Of a stretch of 64,000 bases of DNA, positions 51,849 through 61,279 are shown in pieces. The stretch's first letter is position 1; every line of letters starts with the position of its first letter. Under the pieces are notes generated by a model. The model was not told where the DNA came from. It made no database searches and worked only from the letters and a program-made list of their open reading frames with translations. Source of the stretch: CAISIP01 sp965278985 (GTDB lineage Bacteria; Pseudomonadota; Gammaproteobacteria; Burkholderiales; Burkholderiaceae_C); NCBI GenBank assembly GCA_965278985.1, contig OZ257131.1, positions 3,224,001 to 3,288,000 on the forward strand, given 5' to 3'. Both the position numbers and the translations under genes were made by a program.

Positions 51849-54800
51849 TTGACCATCCACGGCAGAACAAGAAGGATCCTGGCCGCGCTCGTGCTGGGCG
51901 CATGGGCACTCAGCGCCCAGGCCCTGCAGTTGGCCAGCGTGCGCCCGCAGGGCGAGGTCGCCCAGGTCCGGCAACTGGTGCTGCGTTTCGATGCCGACGT
52001 GGTGCCCGCGGGCCGCACGGATGCGCCCGCCCCCGCCACGCTGCGCTGCAACGGTGCGGCACCCCCGGCTGGCAGCGCCCGCTGGGCCGGCCCACGGCAG
52101 TGGAACTACGACTTCCAGGACGACCTGCCACCAGGCCTGCGTTGCGAGGTCACGCTGTCGGCGGACCTGAAGTCGTTGCAGGGCGAGGCCTTGCAGGGCG
52201 AGCGGTCGCTGCGCTTCTCCACCGGAGGCCCCTTCGTGCAGCAGCTCCGGCCCTACCCGGACAGCGAGGTCGACGAGGACCAGACCTTCGTGCTGCGCCT
52301 CAATGGCCCCGCCACCACCGAGAGCCTGCTCGCCAACACCTACTGCGTGGCGGACGGCCTGGGCGAACGCGTGCCAGTGCGCCCGGTGCAGGGCGCCGAA
52401 CGCGACGCCATCCTGCGCGCGCTGCGCTGGGACCGCCAGGCCGCCGCGGCACCGCTGCGCATCGCCACCGTGTCCTGCAACCGCCGCCTCACCCCGGGCA
52501 CGCGGGTGCAGCTGGTGTTCGGCAAGGGCGTGGTCGCGCCGGCACCGGCCGGTGTGCCGCCGGCATCGATGCCGCAGTCGGTGGAAAAGCGCTACGACTT
52601 CCAGGTGCGCGGGGAATTCAGCGCGAGCTTCTCCTGCGAGCGCGAGAACGCGCAGGCCGCCTGCCTGCCCATCCGCGGCATGTCGCTGCAGTTCAGCGCC
52701 CCCGTGGCGCGCAGCGTCGCCATGGGTGTGCGCCTGGCGCAGGGGGGCCGCAGCCTGTCACCCGTGGCACCGGAGGCCGGTGCCGCCGATGCCGGCGCAC
52801 TGGTGGACTCCGTGCGTTTCGCCGGGCCCTTCGCCGAGAACACGCGCTACACACTGACCCTGCCCATCGGCCTGCAGGATGCCGCCGGGCGACCCCTGCG
52901 CAATGCCGACAGCTTCCCCATGCAGGTGGCCACCGGCAGCCTGCCGCCGCTGGCCAAGTTCCCGGCATCCCCCTTCGGCATCGTCGAGCGTTTCGCTGAG
53001 CCCGATGGCACGGTGCTGCTGCCCGTGACGCTGCGCAAGGTGGAAGCCATCACGCCCGCCATCACACCCGCAGCCTCGCCCGCCGCCACGCCGGCCGCGT
53101 CCGGTGCCCAGGTGCGCGACCTGCTGGTGGCCAACGACGCCGACATCATCGCCTGGTACCGGCGGGTGCAGCGCTACGACGAAGGCACCGTATCGCGCAA
53201 ACTTGCCGCCACCGAGGCGTCGGCGCCGCTGCCGCCCCCCACCGGCCCGGACGATCGCAACCAGGTGCAGGCGCGCATGCTGTCCCTGCTGCAGGGACGC
53301 AGCGGCGTGCGCAGCCTGGCGCTGCCGCAGTCCGTGCCGGGGGACCCGCGGTCCTTCGAGGTGGTGGGCATCCCGCTCACGCCGGGCTTCCACGTGGTGG
53401 AGATCGCCTCGCCGCTGCTGGGCGCGGCCCTGCTGGACCCGGCACACGGCGAGCGCCGCACGATGTACGTGCGCACAGCGGCGCTGGTCACGAACCTGGC
53501 CGTGCACTTCAAGCTGGGCCGCGAGAACGCGCTGGCGTGGGTGACCACCCTGGACCGCGGGCAGCCGGTGGCGAATGCCCGCGTGCGCGTGTCGGACTGC
53601 CGCGGCCGCGAGGTGGCACAGGCCATCAGCGACGCACAGGGCATCGCACGCTTCGAGGACATCTCCCCCGAACCACCCGAGTGCACCGGCGAGGCCGGAT
53701 ATGCCCGCGCGTACTTCGTGAGTGCCCGCGCGGCCCAGCCCGCGGCCCGCGAGGGCCGTGCGATGGTGGAGGACATGGCCTTCACCTGGAGCGACTGGCA
53801 GCGCGGCATCGAGCCCTGGCGCTTCCAGCTGCCCACCGACCTCTCGCCCGAGGCCGACCTGCGCGCCCACACCATCCTGGACCGCACCCTGCTGCGCGTG
53901 GGCGAGACGGTGTCGATGAAACACCTGCTGCGCCAGCAGAGCCTGCAAGGCTTCAGCGCCGTGGCAACCCCGCCCACCACCGTGTTCATCACGCACGTGG
54001 GCAGCGGGCAGAAGCAGTCCAAGCCACTGGCCTGGCGGCGCACCGCCACCGGCGGCCAGAGTGCCGAAAGCAGCTTCGCGCTGCCGGCCGGCAGCAAGCT
54101 GGGGCAGTACGAGGTCGCGCTGGGGGATGCCAAGGGCGAGCGCCTGCTCTCCAGCGGCAGCTTCCGCGTGGAGGCCTTCCGGCTGCCGGTGCTGCGCGGA
54201 AGCGTGACGCCGGTGGGCGGGGACGCCGCGCTGGTCGCGCCGAAGAACCTGCCGGTGGACGTGCAGCTGCAGTATGTGCAGGGCGGCCCTGCCGCACGCA
54301 TGCCGGTCACGGTGTCGGCGCTGCTGCGCGACCGCTATCCCTCTTACGGCGACTACGAGAGCTTCCGCTTCCAGCCACCACGCCCGGCCGGCGACGCCAA
54401 CCGGGGCGACGAGGACGAGGACGGCGCATCCACCGCCGGGCAGCAGGTGGTGGCCGACAAGCGTGCGCTGGTGCTGGATGCCAGCGGCACGGGCCGGCTG
54501 CCGCTGGACGCCCTGCCTGCCATCACGGTGCCGCGCGAGCTGCTGCTGGAGGCCACCTATGCCGACCCCAATGGCGAGATCCAGACCCTGCGCAGCGTGC
54601 ACACGCTCTGGCCCGCGGGCGTGGTGGCCGGCATCCGGGCCGAGGACTGGATCGCCGCGGGACGCTCGGCCGGCATCCAGGCGCTGGCGCTGGACCTGCA
54701 GGGCAAGCCGCGCGCCGGCGTGCCGCTGGAGGTGCGCGCGCAGGCACGCATCGTCACGAGCAGCCGCAAGCGCCTGGTGGGCGGCTTCTACGCCTACGAG

Positions 54801-57800
54801 AACCACACCGAGCTGCGCGACCTGGGCAGCGTGTGCAGCGGCAAGAGCGACGCCCAGGGCCTGCTGCATTGCGAGGCGCCGCTGAAGCAGCCCGGCGAGG
54901 TGGAGCTCATCGTGCGCGCGCAGGACCCGCAGGGCCGCAGCACCGAGGCCGCCACCTCCGTCTACGTCACGCGCCAAGGCGAGCTGTGGTTCGGCGGCGA
55001 GAACCACGACCGCATCGACCTGGTGCCCGAGCAGCGCAGCTACGAGCCCGGCCAGACCGCCCGCTTGCAGGTGCGCATGCCCTTCCGCCAGGCCACTGCC
55101 CTGCTGGCCGTGGAACGCGAAGGCATCATCGAGACCCAGGTGCTGCAGCTGCGCGGCGACAACCCCACCGTGGAAGTGAAGATCGGCGAGGACTGGGGGC
55201 CCAATGTCTACGTGAGCGTGCTGGCCCTGCGCGGCCGGCTGCGCGAGGTGCCGTGGTACTCGTTCTTCACCTGGGGCTACAAGGCGCCCCGGGCCTGGTG
55301 GACCACCTTCTGGTACGAGGGCCGCAGCTACACCGCGCCCACCGCGCTGGTGGACCTGAGCAAGCCCGCCTTCCGCCTCGGCGTGGCAGAGCTGCGGGTG
55401 GGCCTGGGCGGCCACCAGCTCGATGTGAAGGTGCAGCCCGACGCCGCGAGTTACGCCGTTCGGAGCCAGGCGCAGGTCAGCATCCGCGTGCAGCTGCCCG
55501 ATGGCAAGCCGGCCGCGAATGCCGAGGTCGCGCTCGCGGCCGTGGACGAAGCGCTGCTGGAGCTCATGCCCAACACCAGCTGGAACCTGCTGGACGCGAT
55601 GCTGCAGCGCCGGTCCTGGGGCGTGGAGACCTCCACCGCGCAGATGGAGATCATCGGCAGGCGCCACTACGGGCGCAAGGCCGTGCCCGCGGGCGGTGGC
55701 GGCGGCCAGGGCGGCACGCGCGAGCTGCTGGACACGCTGCTGCTGTGGAACCCGCGCGTGCAGCTCGATGCACAGGGCCAGGCCCGCGTCACCGTGCCGC
55801 TCAACGACAGCCTCACAAGCTTTCGCATCGTGGCCGTGGCCGACGCCGGCCTGGGCCTCTTCGGCACCGGCCAGGCCAGCATCCGCACGGCGCAGGACCT
55901 GCAGATCATCAGCGGCCTGCCGCCGGTGCTGCGCGAGGGCGACCAGTTCCGCGCGCAGTTCACGCTGCGCAACACCACCGCGGCCGACATGCAGGTGCAG
56001 CTGCAGGCCCGCGCCGCGGCGCCGTATGCGCTGGCACCGGCGCCCCAGGCCGTCACGCTGCCCGCGGGCCAGGCGCGTGACATCGTGTGGGACCTGGCGG
56101 CGCCGAGCCTCGCGCAGGGCAGCAACAGCGGCACGCTGGCCTGGGACATCCAGGCCACCGCCACCGGTGCCAAGGCCGCACGCGATGCGCTGCGCGTGCA
56201 GCAGCAACTGCTGCCCGCCGTGCCGATGGAGGTGCAGCAGGCCAGCCTGCAGCAGGTGGATGGCACGCTGCAGCTGCCGGTGCAGCCCCCTGCGGCCGCC
56301 CTGCCCGAGCGCGGTGGCCTGCGCCTGGGGCTGCAGGCCACGCTGGCCAATGCCGCCGATGGCGGCCCGGCCTCGCTGCGCGCGTGGTTCGAGGCCTACA
56401 CCTACAGCTGCCTCGAACAGTCCGCCAGCAAGGCGCTCGGCCTGCGCGACGCGGCACGCTGGCAGGCAGTGCTGGAGCGCATGCCGGCCTACCTGGACGA
56501 GGACGGCCTGGCCTATTACTTCCCGCCGGGCGATGGCGTGGCCCACCGGGGCAGCGACGTGCTCGCTGCCTACCTGCTCTCGGCCAGCGCCGAAGCCGCG
56601 CGCCTCAACCCCACCATGGCCTTGACCGATGCGCTGCGCGAGCGCCTGGCCCAGGGGCTGGTCGCCTTCGTCGAAGGGCGCATCCAGCGCAAGGCATGGT
56701 CCCCGCAGAGTGGCGCCGGCACCGATCTGGACGTGCGCAAGCTGGCAGCGCTCGAGGCGCTGTCGCGGCATGGCCTGGCCACGGGCCGCATGACCACCTC
56801 CATCACCGTCACGCCGAACCAGTGGCCCTCGCATGCGCTGATCGACTGGCTGCTGGTGCTGCAGCGCGTGGAAGACGTGCCGCAACGCGCCCAGCGCATC
56901 CAACAGGCCACGCAGGTGCTGCGCGCGCGCGTGAACAACCAGGGCGTGCGCACCGTGTTCAGCACCGAGGTCGAGGACCACTGGTGGTGGCAGATGCAGG
57001 ACAGCAACCGCAACGCCGCGCGCCTGTTGTTGCTGGCCATGGACGACCCGGCCTGGAAGGACGAGGTCACGGCGCTGGCCAGCGGCCTGGTGGGCCGCCA
57101 GCAGCGCGGCCACTGGGGCACCACCACCGCTAACCTGTGGGCCAGCCTGGCGCTGCAGCAGTTCTCGCGCCGCTACGAGTCCACGCCCGTGACCGGCAGC
57201 ACCCAGGCCCAGCTCGGCGCGGCGCGTGCCACGGTGGACTGGACGGCCGGCGCCCCGCGCACCGCCTTCCTGCCCTGGGGCGCGAATGCCGCCTCCGCGC
57301 CCCAGACCCTGCAGCTGCAGCACCAGGGCAGTGGCCGCCCCTGGCTGAGCATGGAGGCCCTGGCCGCCGTGCCCCGCACCACGCCGATGAACGCCGGCTA
57401 CCACATCGCACGCACGGTGACGCCCGTCGAGCAGGCCAACCCCCGGCTGCCCGCCGGCAGCTACACGCGCGGCGACGTGCTGCGCATCACGCTGGAGGTC
57501 AACGCCGCGGCTGACATGACCTGGGTCGCGCTGCGCGACGCCATTCCGGCGGGCGCCACCATCCTGGGCAGCGGCCTGGGCCGCGACAGCCAGATCGCCA
57601 GCGGCGGGGAGACCCGCTCCGGCCAGGCCTGGCCCGCCTACGAAGAACGCGCCTTCGACGCCCTGCGCGCCTACTACGAGTGGATGCCCAAGGGGCGCAC
57701 CACGCTGCAGTACACCGTGCGGCTCAACACCGTGGGCGACTTCGCGCTGCCACCAGCGCGGGTGGAGGCGCTGTACGCGCCCGAGGTGATGGGAGAGGCG

Positions 57801-57833
57801 GTGCAGGGAAGGATCAAGGTCACGGCGCCTTGA
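51849..57833 (+). CDS. Alpha-2-macroglobulin family protein (YfaS/YfhM-like)
   Basis: A 1994-aa secreted protein. The signal peptide ends around ALSAQA. Many MG-type beta domains follow, with MG2-like LFTEKSVYRPGE-type equivalents around residue 670 (RTLLRVGETVSMKH). A thioester motif CLEQ is intact at C1521 in YTYSCLEQSASKAL, and a receptor-binding-like C terminus completes it. Bacterial A2Ms trap invading proteases in the periplasm and are typically paired with PbpC. No ATG opens the frame near the signal; TTG at 51849 after AGGAGG is the best start. The frame is open for thousands of bases upstream through the c-di-GMP genes, but that part is a shadow. Confidence 0.88.
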   Translation: MTIHGRTRRILAALVLGAWALSAQALQLASVRPQGEVAQVRQLVLRFDADVVPAGRTDAPAPATLRCNGAAPPAGSARWAGPRQWNYDFQDDLPPGLRCEVTLSADLKSLQGEALQGERSLRFSTGGPFVQQLRPYPDSEVDEDQTFVLRLNGPATTESLLANTYCVADGLGERVPVRPVQGAERDAILRALRWDRQAAAAPLRIATVSCNRRLTPGTRVQLVFGKGVVAPAPAGVPPASMPQSVEKRYDFQVRGEFSASFSCERENAQAACLPIRGMSLQFSAPVARSVAMGVRLAQGGRSLSPVAPEAGAADAGALVDSVRFAGPFAENTRYTLTLPIGLQDAAGRPLRNADSFPMQVATGSLPPLAKFPASPFGIVERFAEPDGTVLLPVTLRKVEAITPAITPAASPAATPAASGAQVRDLLVANDADIIAWYRRVQRYDEGTVSRKLAATEASAPLPPPTGPDDRNQVQARMLSLLQGRSGVRSLALPQSVPGDPRSFEVVGIPLTPGFHVVEIASPLLGAALLDPAHGERRTMYVRTAALVTNLAVHFKLGRENALAWVTTLDRGQPVANARVRVSDCRGREVAQAISDAQGIARFEDISPEPPECTGEAGYARAYFVSARAAQPAAREGRAMVEDMAFTWSDWQRGIEPWRFQLPTDLSPEADLRAHTILDRTLLRVGETVSMKHLLRQQSLQGFSAVATPPTTVFITHVGSGQKQSKPLAWRRTATGGQSAESSFALPAGSKLGQYEVALGDAKGERLLSSGSFRVEAFRLPVLRGSVTPVGGDAALVAPKNLPVDVQLQYVQGGPAARMPVTVSALLRDRYPSYGDYESFRFQPPRPAGDANRGDEDEDGASTAGQQVVADKRALVLDASGTGRLPLDALPAITVPRELLLEATYADPNGEIQTLRSVHTLWPAGVVAGIRAEDWIAAGRSAGIQALALDLQGKPRAGVPLEVRAQARIVTSSRKRLVGGFYAYENHTELRDLGSVCSGKSDAQGLLHCEAPLKQPGEVELIVRAQDPQGRSTEAATSVYVTRQGELWFGGENHDRIDLVPEQRSYEPGQTARLQVRMPFRQATALLAVEREGIIETQVLQLRGDNPTVEVKIGEDWGPNVYVSVLALRGRLREVPWYSFFTWGYKAPRAWWTTFWYEGRSYTAPTALVDLSKPAFRLGVAELRVGLGGHQLDVKVQPDAASYAVRSQAQVSIRVQLPDGKPAANAEVALAAVDEALLELMPNTSWNLLDAMLQRRSWGVETSTAQMEIIGRRHYGRKAVPAGGGGGQGGTRELLDTLLLWNPRVQLDAQGQARVTVPLNDSLTSFRIVAVADAGLGLFGTGQASIRTAQDLQIISGLPPVLREGDQFRAQFTLRNTTAADMQVQLQARAAAPYALAPAPQAVTLPAGQARDIVWDLAAPSLAQGSNSGTLAWDIQATATGAKAARDALRVQQQLLPAVPMEVQQASLQQVDGTLQLPVQPPAAALPERGGLRLGLQATLANAADGGPASLRAWFEAYTYSCLEQSASKALGLRDAARWQAVLERMPAYLDEDGLAYYFPPGDGVAHRGSDVLAAYLLSASAEAARLNPTMALTDALRERLAQGLVAFVEGRIQRKAWSPQSGAGTDLDVRKLAALEALSRHGLATGRMTTSITVTPNQWPSHALIDWLLVLQRVEDVPQRAQRIQQATQVLRARVNNQGVRTVFSTEVEDHWWWQMQDSNRNAARLLLLAMDDPAWKDEVTALASGLVGRQQRGHWGTTTANLWASLALQQFSRRYESTPVTGSTQAQLGAARATVDWTAGAPRTAFLPWGANAASAPQTLQLQHQGSGRPWLSMEALAAVPRTTPMNAGYHIARTVTPVEQANPRLPAGSYTRGDVLRITLEVNAAADMTWVALRDAIPAGATILGSGLGRDSQIASGGETRSGQAWPAYEERAFDALRAYYEWMPKGRTTLQYTVRLNTVGDFALPPARVEALYAPEVMGEAVQGRIKVTAP

Positions 57834-57927
57834 TACGCCTCGGGCTGGCTGCTCGTCCGACACGGAACTGTCCGCTCCGTGCACCACAATGGCTGCATGC
57901 CATCGCCCACCGCCCGCAGCTGCCACC

Positions 57928-58551
57928 ATGCCTGACCCGATTTCGGGCCACGACCTGCCGGCCGTGCGGCGACCCTGGCCGCAGCGCTGGATTCCCGATG
58001 AGAAGCAGCTGCGCAACCACCGCGGCCTGCGCTGGATGGGCCCCTTGCTGCAGCGTCGCTGGTTGTGGCACTTCAGCCGCCGACGCGTCGCGCTGGGCGC
58101 GGGCATCGGTGTGTTCTTCGGCTTCCTGGTGCCTGTGGCGCAGATCTTCGGTGCGGCGCTGCTAGCGCTGGCGCTGCGTGCCAACCTGCCGGTGGCCACC
58201 GTCGCCACATTCATCTCCAACCCGCTGACCTTCGTACCCATCACCGTGGCCGCCTACCAGACCGGCAGCGCCTTGCTGGGCGAGTCCCCCCGGTCCGATG
58301 CCGAGGGCGCCATCGCCCGCGCCGCGGAGCAGAAGGACGCCGATGCGGCCACCGAGGCCAGCGCACCGAAGGCGCCCTGGTGGGAACGCCTGCGCGACAT
58401 CGGCAAGCCGCTGGTGCTGGGCCTGTTCGTGTTTGCCGTGGTGGGAGGTGTGGGTACCTGGGCGCTGGTCCGCGTGGCCTGGACACTCGCGGTGCGGCGC
58501 AAACGCAGGCGGCGGGTCAAGGCTTCGCAACACGCGCAACGCGGGAAGTGA
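57928..58551 (+). CDS. DUF2062 membrane protein
   Basis: A 207-aa protein. FSRRRVALGAGIGVFFGFLVPVAQ and FISNPLTFVPITVAAYQTG are the DUF2062 hallmark, with two helices in the middle and one near the C terminus, and a charged Ala/Asp/Glu linker between. Function is unknown; the domain also occurs fused to glycosyltransferases. It follows the A2M gene by 94 bp with an ATG at 57928 and may be read from its promoter. Confidence 0.88.
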   Translation: MPDPISGHDLPAVRRPWPQRWIPDEKQLRNHRGLRWMGPLLQRRWLWHFSRRRVALGAGIGVFFGFLVPVAQIFGAALLALALRANLPVATVATFISNPLTFVPITVAAYQTGSALLGESPRSDAEGAIARAAEQKDADAATEASAPKAPWWERLRDIGKPLVLGLFVFAVVGGVGTWALVRVAWTLAVRRKRRRRVKASQHAQRGK

Positions 58552-58832
58552 TCGCCCTGCAGCGCCAGGGCCAGTTCCAGTTGGGCAACATCAAGTTGGG
58601 AACGACTACCAACGATGCTGGGTACAACATTGGTTGGCTCGACGCACGGTGTGGCTATCGCGTCAGCAGCCTTGTGCGGAGAAAGGGGAACGCGCGCGCC
58701 AATTCAGGAGGCTGACGAGACGACAAGCGACAGGCTGCCATGCGCCCGAAGCAGAGGGCCGTGAAGTCCATGACTCTGCATGCGCACTGGGATAGCAACG
58801 TCGTGATGACTCACCGGCCTCCCCTCCCTGTT
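58552..58832. other. Intergenic region without a recognised gene
   Basis: This 281-bp region lies between two converging genes. Its GC content and codon pattern drop compared with the flanks. I see no RNA gene, strong terminator or complete coding frame with a ribosome site; a short open frame overlapping it does not resemble a protein. Confidence 0.5.
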
Positions 58833-60689
58833 TCAATGCCCTGCGTGCACGCTGGCTCCGACACTCCTGCGGATCACGCTCAACCCCACCCCCTGCCGTT
58901 TCGCCTCATGCTTGGCCAGGGCCGCCTGCGTGGCCACCTCCTCCGCGCTGCGGCAGGCACCGCGCTCGATGCGCACCGCGCCCAGGGCCAGCGGCGTGAG
59001 CGGGAAGAAGCGCAGTTGCCCTTCCCGGTCTTCGGCCTCGATGCCGCCGGCCGCGCGTGCCACCTCTTCGTACAGGCCCCGCGCCAGGTGGCGGAACTCC
59101 TCCACGATGCGCTCGCAGCGCGGCTGCCAGTCGCTGCTCTGGAACAGCACCACGAAATCGTCGCCGCCCACGTGGCCCACGAAGTCGCGCTGCGCATCGC
59201 AGTGCGCGACCAGCACCTTGGCCACCAGGCGGATCATCTCGTCACCGCGCCAGTAGCCGTAGTGGTCGTTGAAGGGTTTGAAGTGGTTCAGGTCCGCATA
59301 ACAGGCCACGAACTCGGCGCCGTTGCGCAGCAGGCGCTCGATGTGCTGGCTGATGGGGATGTTGCCGGGCAGGAAGGTCAGCGGGTTCGCATGGCGCGCG
59401 GCTTCCAGCCGCACCTCGGTCACGGAGCGCACCAGTTGCTCGCCCGTGCCCAGGCCCACGTAGCGGCCGTTCTCGGTGACGATGAAACCGTCGGCCAGGT
59501 AACGCTGGTCCTGCGAGGTGAGGATACCGACCAGGTGGTCCACATCGTGCGTGCGCTCGATGAGCCGCGGCGCATGGTTGGCATGCAGCATGCACGACTT
59601 GCGGCCGAAGATCTCCTTGAAGTACTGCTGCGCATAGTGCTGCATGAAAACCTGGCGGTTCACGATGGCCACCGGCCGCCCTTCGTCCACGATGGCCACG
59701 GCATGCAGGTCGGGGTGTTCGTGGAAGATCGCCTCCAGCGCGTTGTTGGGGGCGCTGGGTGACACGGTCGGTGCGTCCAGCACGTCCATGCGGCTGAGGG
59801 CGCCTGCGTGCGCGGCGCGGCGCAACTCGGGCAGCACGAAGAGCCGGTGGTCCGTGATCGCCGCGCGGGCCTCGTCGCGCACGGCCTCCACCGGCGCGGT
59901 CTGCGGGCGCCCCAGCAGGTAGCCCTGGCCGAAGCCGATGGCCAGGTCGCGCAGCACCTGCAGGTCTTCCACGGTCTCGATGCCCTCGGCCACCAGCTGC
60001 GTGGCGAACACGGTGGCGATCTGCTTGAGCGCGCGCAGCGTCTGCAGCCGGTCGGCATGCTGGCTGATGTGGCGGCTGAAGTACTTGTCGATCTTCACGT
60101 AGTCGGGCCGCAGCTCGGCCCATAGGCGCAGGCTGGAATGGCCATCGCCGAAGTCGTCCAGCGCCAGGCCGATGCCGGTGTCGCGCAACGCCTGCGTGAC
60201 GGCCACCAGCGCCGGCATGTCGGTCACGCGCTCGTGCTCGGTCAGCTCGAAGACCACCATGCGCGGGCTGATGCCGCAGCCCTGCAACTCTTCCACCAGC
60301 CCCGCCGGCCCCTGCGTGCGCGCGCCGTGCACCAGCGCATCGGCACTCACGTTCACGAAGAGGCGGCCGGGCTGGTTCATGCGGCCCCACTGCTGCAGGG
60401 CCAGGCGGGCGCAGTAGATCTCGAACTCCACCATCCGGTCCTCGCTGCGCGCCAGCGCCAGCAAGGCGTCGGCACCGGCAAGGGGCGTACCCTGCGGGCC
60501 GCGGATCAGGGCTTCGTGCGCATGGATTGTCCCGTCCTCGACCGAGGCGATGGGCTGGAACACGCAGTACAGCGCGGCGCTGCGCAGGAGGCGCGACAGT
60601 TCACTCTGCGGGCTGCGCACATGGGCCGCCAGGCGCAACAGCGCCGGCGGATCGGCGAGCGCCTGCGCCGGAAGGGGTTCAGGGGGCAT
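58833..60689 (-). CDS. Cytoplasmic EAL-CBS-GGDEF protein
   Basis: A 618-aa soluble protein, in order EAL, CBS pair, GGDEF. The EAL domain (about 35-270) has HEALIRG, NVSADAL, FELTEHE, DDFGDGHSSL, KIDKYF and AEGIET. A CBS-pair-like linker (about 300-425) has VAIVDEGRPVAIVNR and LVGILTSQDQRYL. The GGDEF domain (about 430-600) has GGDDF in HVGGDDFVVL and no RxxD inhibitory site in the usual place. Both catalytic centres look mostly intact, so it may be bifunctional, with the CBS pair binding an adenine nucleotide. No membrane segment. It is in the opposite direction to A2M and PbpC and splits them. Confidence 0.9.
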   Translation of the reverse strand: MPPEPLPAQALADPPALLRLAAHVRSPQSELSRLLRSAALYCVFQPIASVEDGTIHAHEALIRGPQGTPLAGADALLALARSEDRMVEFEIYCARLALQQWGRMNQPGRLFVNVSADALVHGARTQGPAGLVEELQGCGISPRMVVFELTEHERVTDMPALVAVTQALRDTGIGLALDDFGDGHSSLRLWAELRPDYVKIDKYFSRHISQHADRLQTLRALKQIATVFATQLVAEGIETVEDLQVLRDLAIGFGQGYLLGRPQTAPVEAVRDEARAAITDHRLFVLPELRRAAHAGALSRMDVLDAPTVSPSAPNNALEAIFHEHPDLHAVAIVDEGRPVAIVNRQVFMQHYAQQYFKEIFGRKSCMLHANHAPRLIERTHDVDHLVGILTSQDQRYLADGFIVTENGRYVGLGTGEQLVRSVTEVRLEAARHANPLTFLPGNIPISQHIERLLRNGAEFVACYADLNHFKPFNDHYGYWRGDEMIRLVAKVLVAHCDAQRDFVGHVGGDDFVVLFQSSDWQPRCERIVEEFRHLARGLYEEVARAAGGIEAEDREGQLRFFPLTPLALGAVRIERGACRSAEEVATQAALAKHEAKRQGVGLSVIRRSVGASVHAGH

Positions 60690-60805
60690 GGGGGAGGCTG
60701 GGAGATCCTGGCCCCACGGTACTTCGGCAGCGTGTCAGTGGCGTGACGGTGGCGCGACAAGCCGCCGCTGCGCGCCCTGGACGCGCTGCACGCCCGTCAC
60801 CACGC

Positions 60806-61135
60806 TCACCTCTTCAGGCTGGCCTCGATCGTTCCCCAGGCGCGGTCCGTGCGGATGAAATGCGCGAACGGCGCCCGCTCGCGGTTGAACTTCTCGTGCA
60901 GGGCCTTCTGGTTGAAGTAGTTCTCCAGCGCCTCGCGCGACTCCAGGCCGTAAAGCATCATGTAGCCGGGCCAGCCGTCCTCGGCCCTCTGCTCCAGCGC
61001 GACGCGGTGGTAGAACACGAAGCCGGGTTGCGCCACCACCTCGGCGCAATGGCCACCATCGAGCCAGTCGAACACTTCGCGGCGGCCCTTCGGGTCCACC
61101 CAGAACTTCACCGCATACAACACGGGTGCATCCAT
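60806..61135 (-). CDS. Small ferredoxin-fold-like protein (DUF4286-like)
   Basis: A 109-aa soluble protein. VLYAVKFWVDPKGRREVFDWLDGGHCAEVV and the later YMMLYGLESREALENYFN fit a dimeric alpha-beta barrel of the DUF4286 or antibiotic-monooxygenase type. Function unknown. The ATG at 61135 is preceded by AAGGAG. It is on the opposite strand to pbpC, with about 145 bp between their starts, and not obviously linked to its neighbours. Confidence 0.72.
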   Translation of the reverse strand: MDAPVLYAVKFWVDPKGRREVFDWLDGGHCAEVVAQPGFVFYHRVALEQRAEDGWPGYMMLYGLESREALENYFNQKALHEKFNRERAPFAHFIRTDRAWGTIEASLKR

Positions 61136-61279
61136 CGCGTCATCTCCTTGTATCGGGGCTAAAGATTCAATGTAACGCGATGGGCCAGCGAAGCGGTGTC
61201 ACCTGCGTACACTGCCCTCGGCCCCTTCACACGACCACGCTCCCGATCCCGGTCTTCTTCCTCTTCCTCCTTCTCTTCC

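Noticed and set aside
47151..57833. One continuous open frame of 3560 codons
   Set aside because: The first 1560 codons run in a shifted frame across the two c-di-GMP genes, whose own frames carry clear EAL, GGDEF and PAS motifs. The translation is Arg/Ala/Gly-rich low complexity. Only the part from 51849 has a signal peptide and A2M domains.
52758..58244. A 1828-codon open frame antisense to the A2M gene
   Set aside because: It is a GC-rich shadow: composition is His/Gln/Arg-biased, there are no domains, and the sense strand carries convincing A2M motifs including CLEQ.
61245..61279. TCC/TCT-rich tract possibly encoding a Ser-repeat extension of PbpC
   Set aside because: The tract lies before the ATG that begins a normal PbpC anchor. 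A Ser-run leader is not a family feature and has no ribosome site, so it is treated as untranslated.
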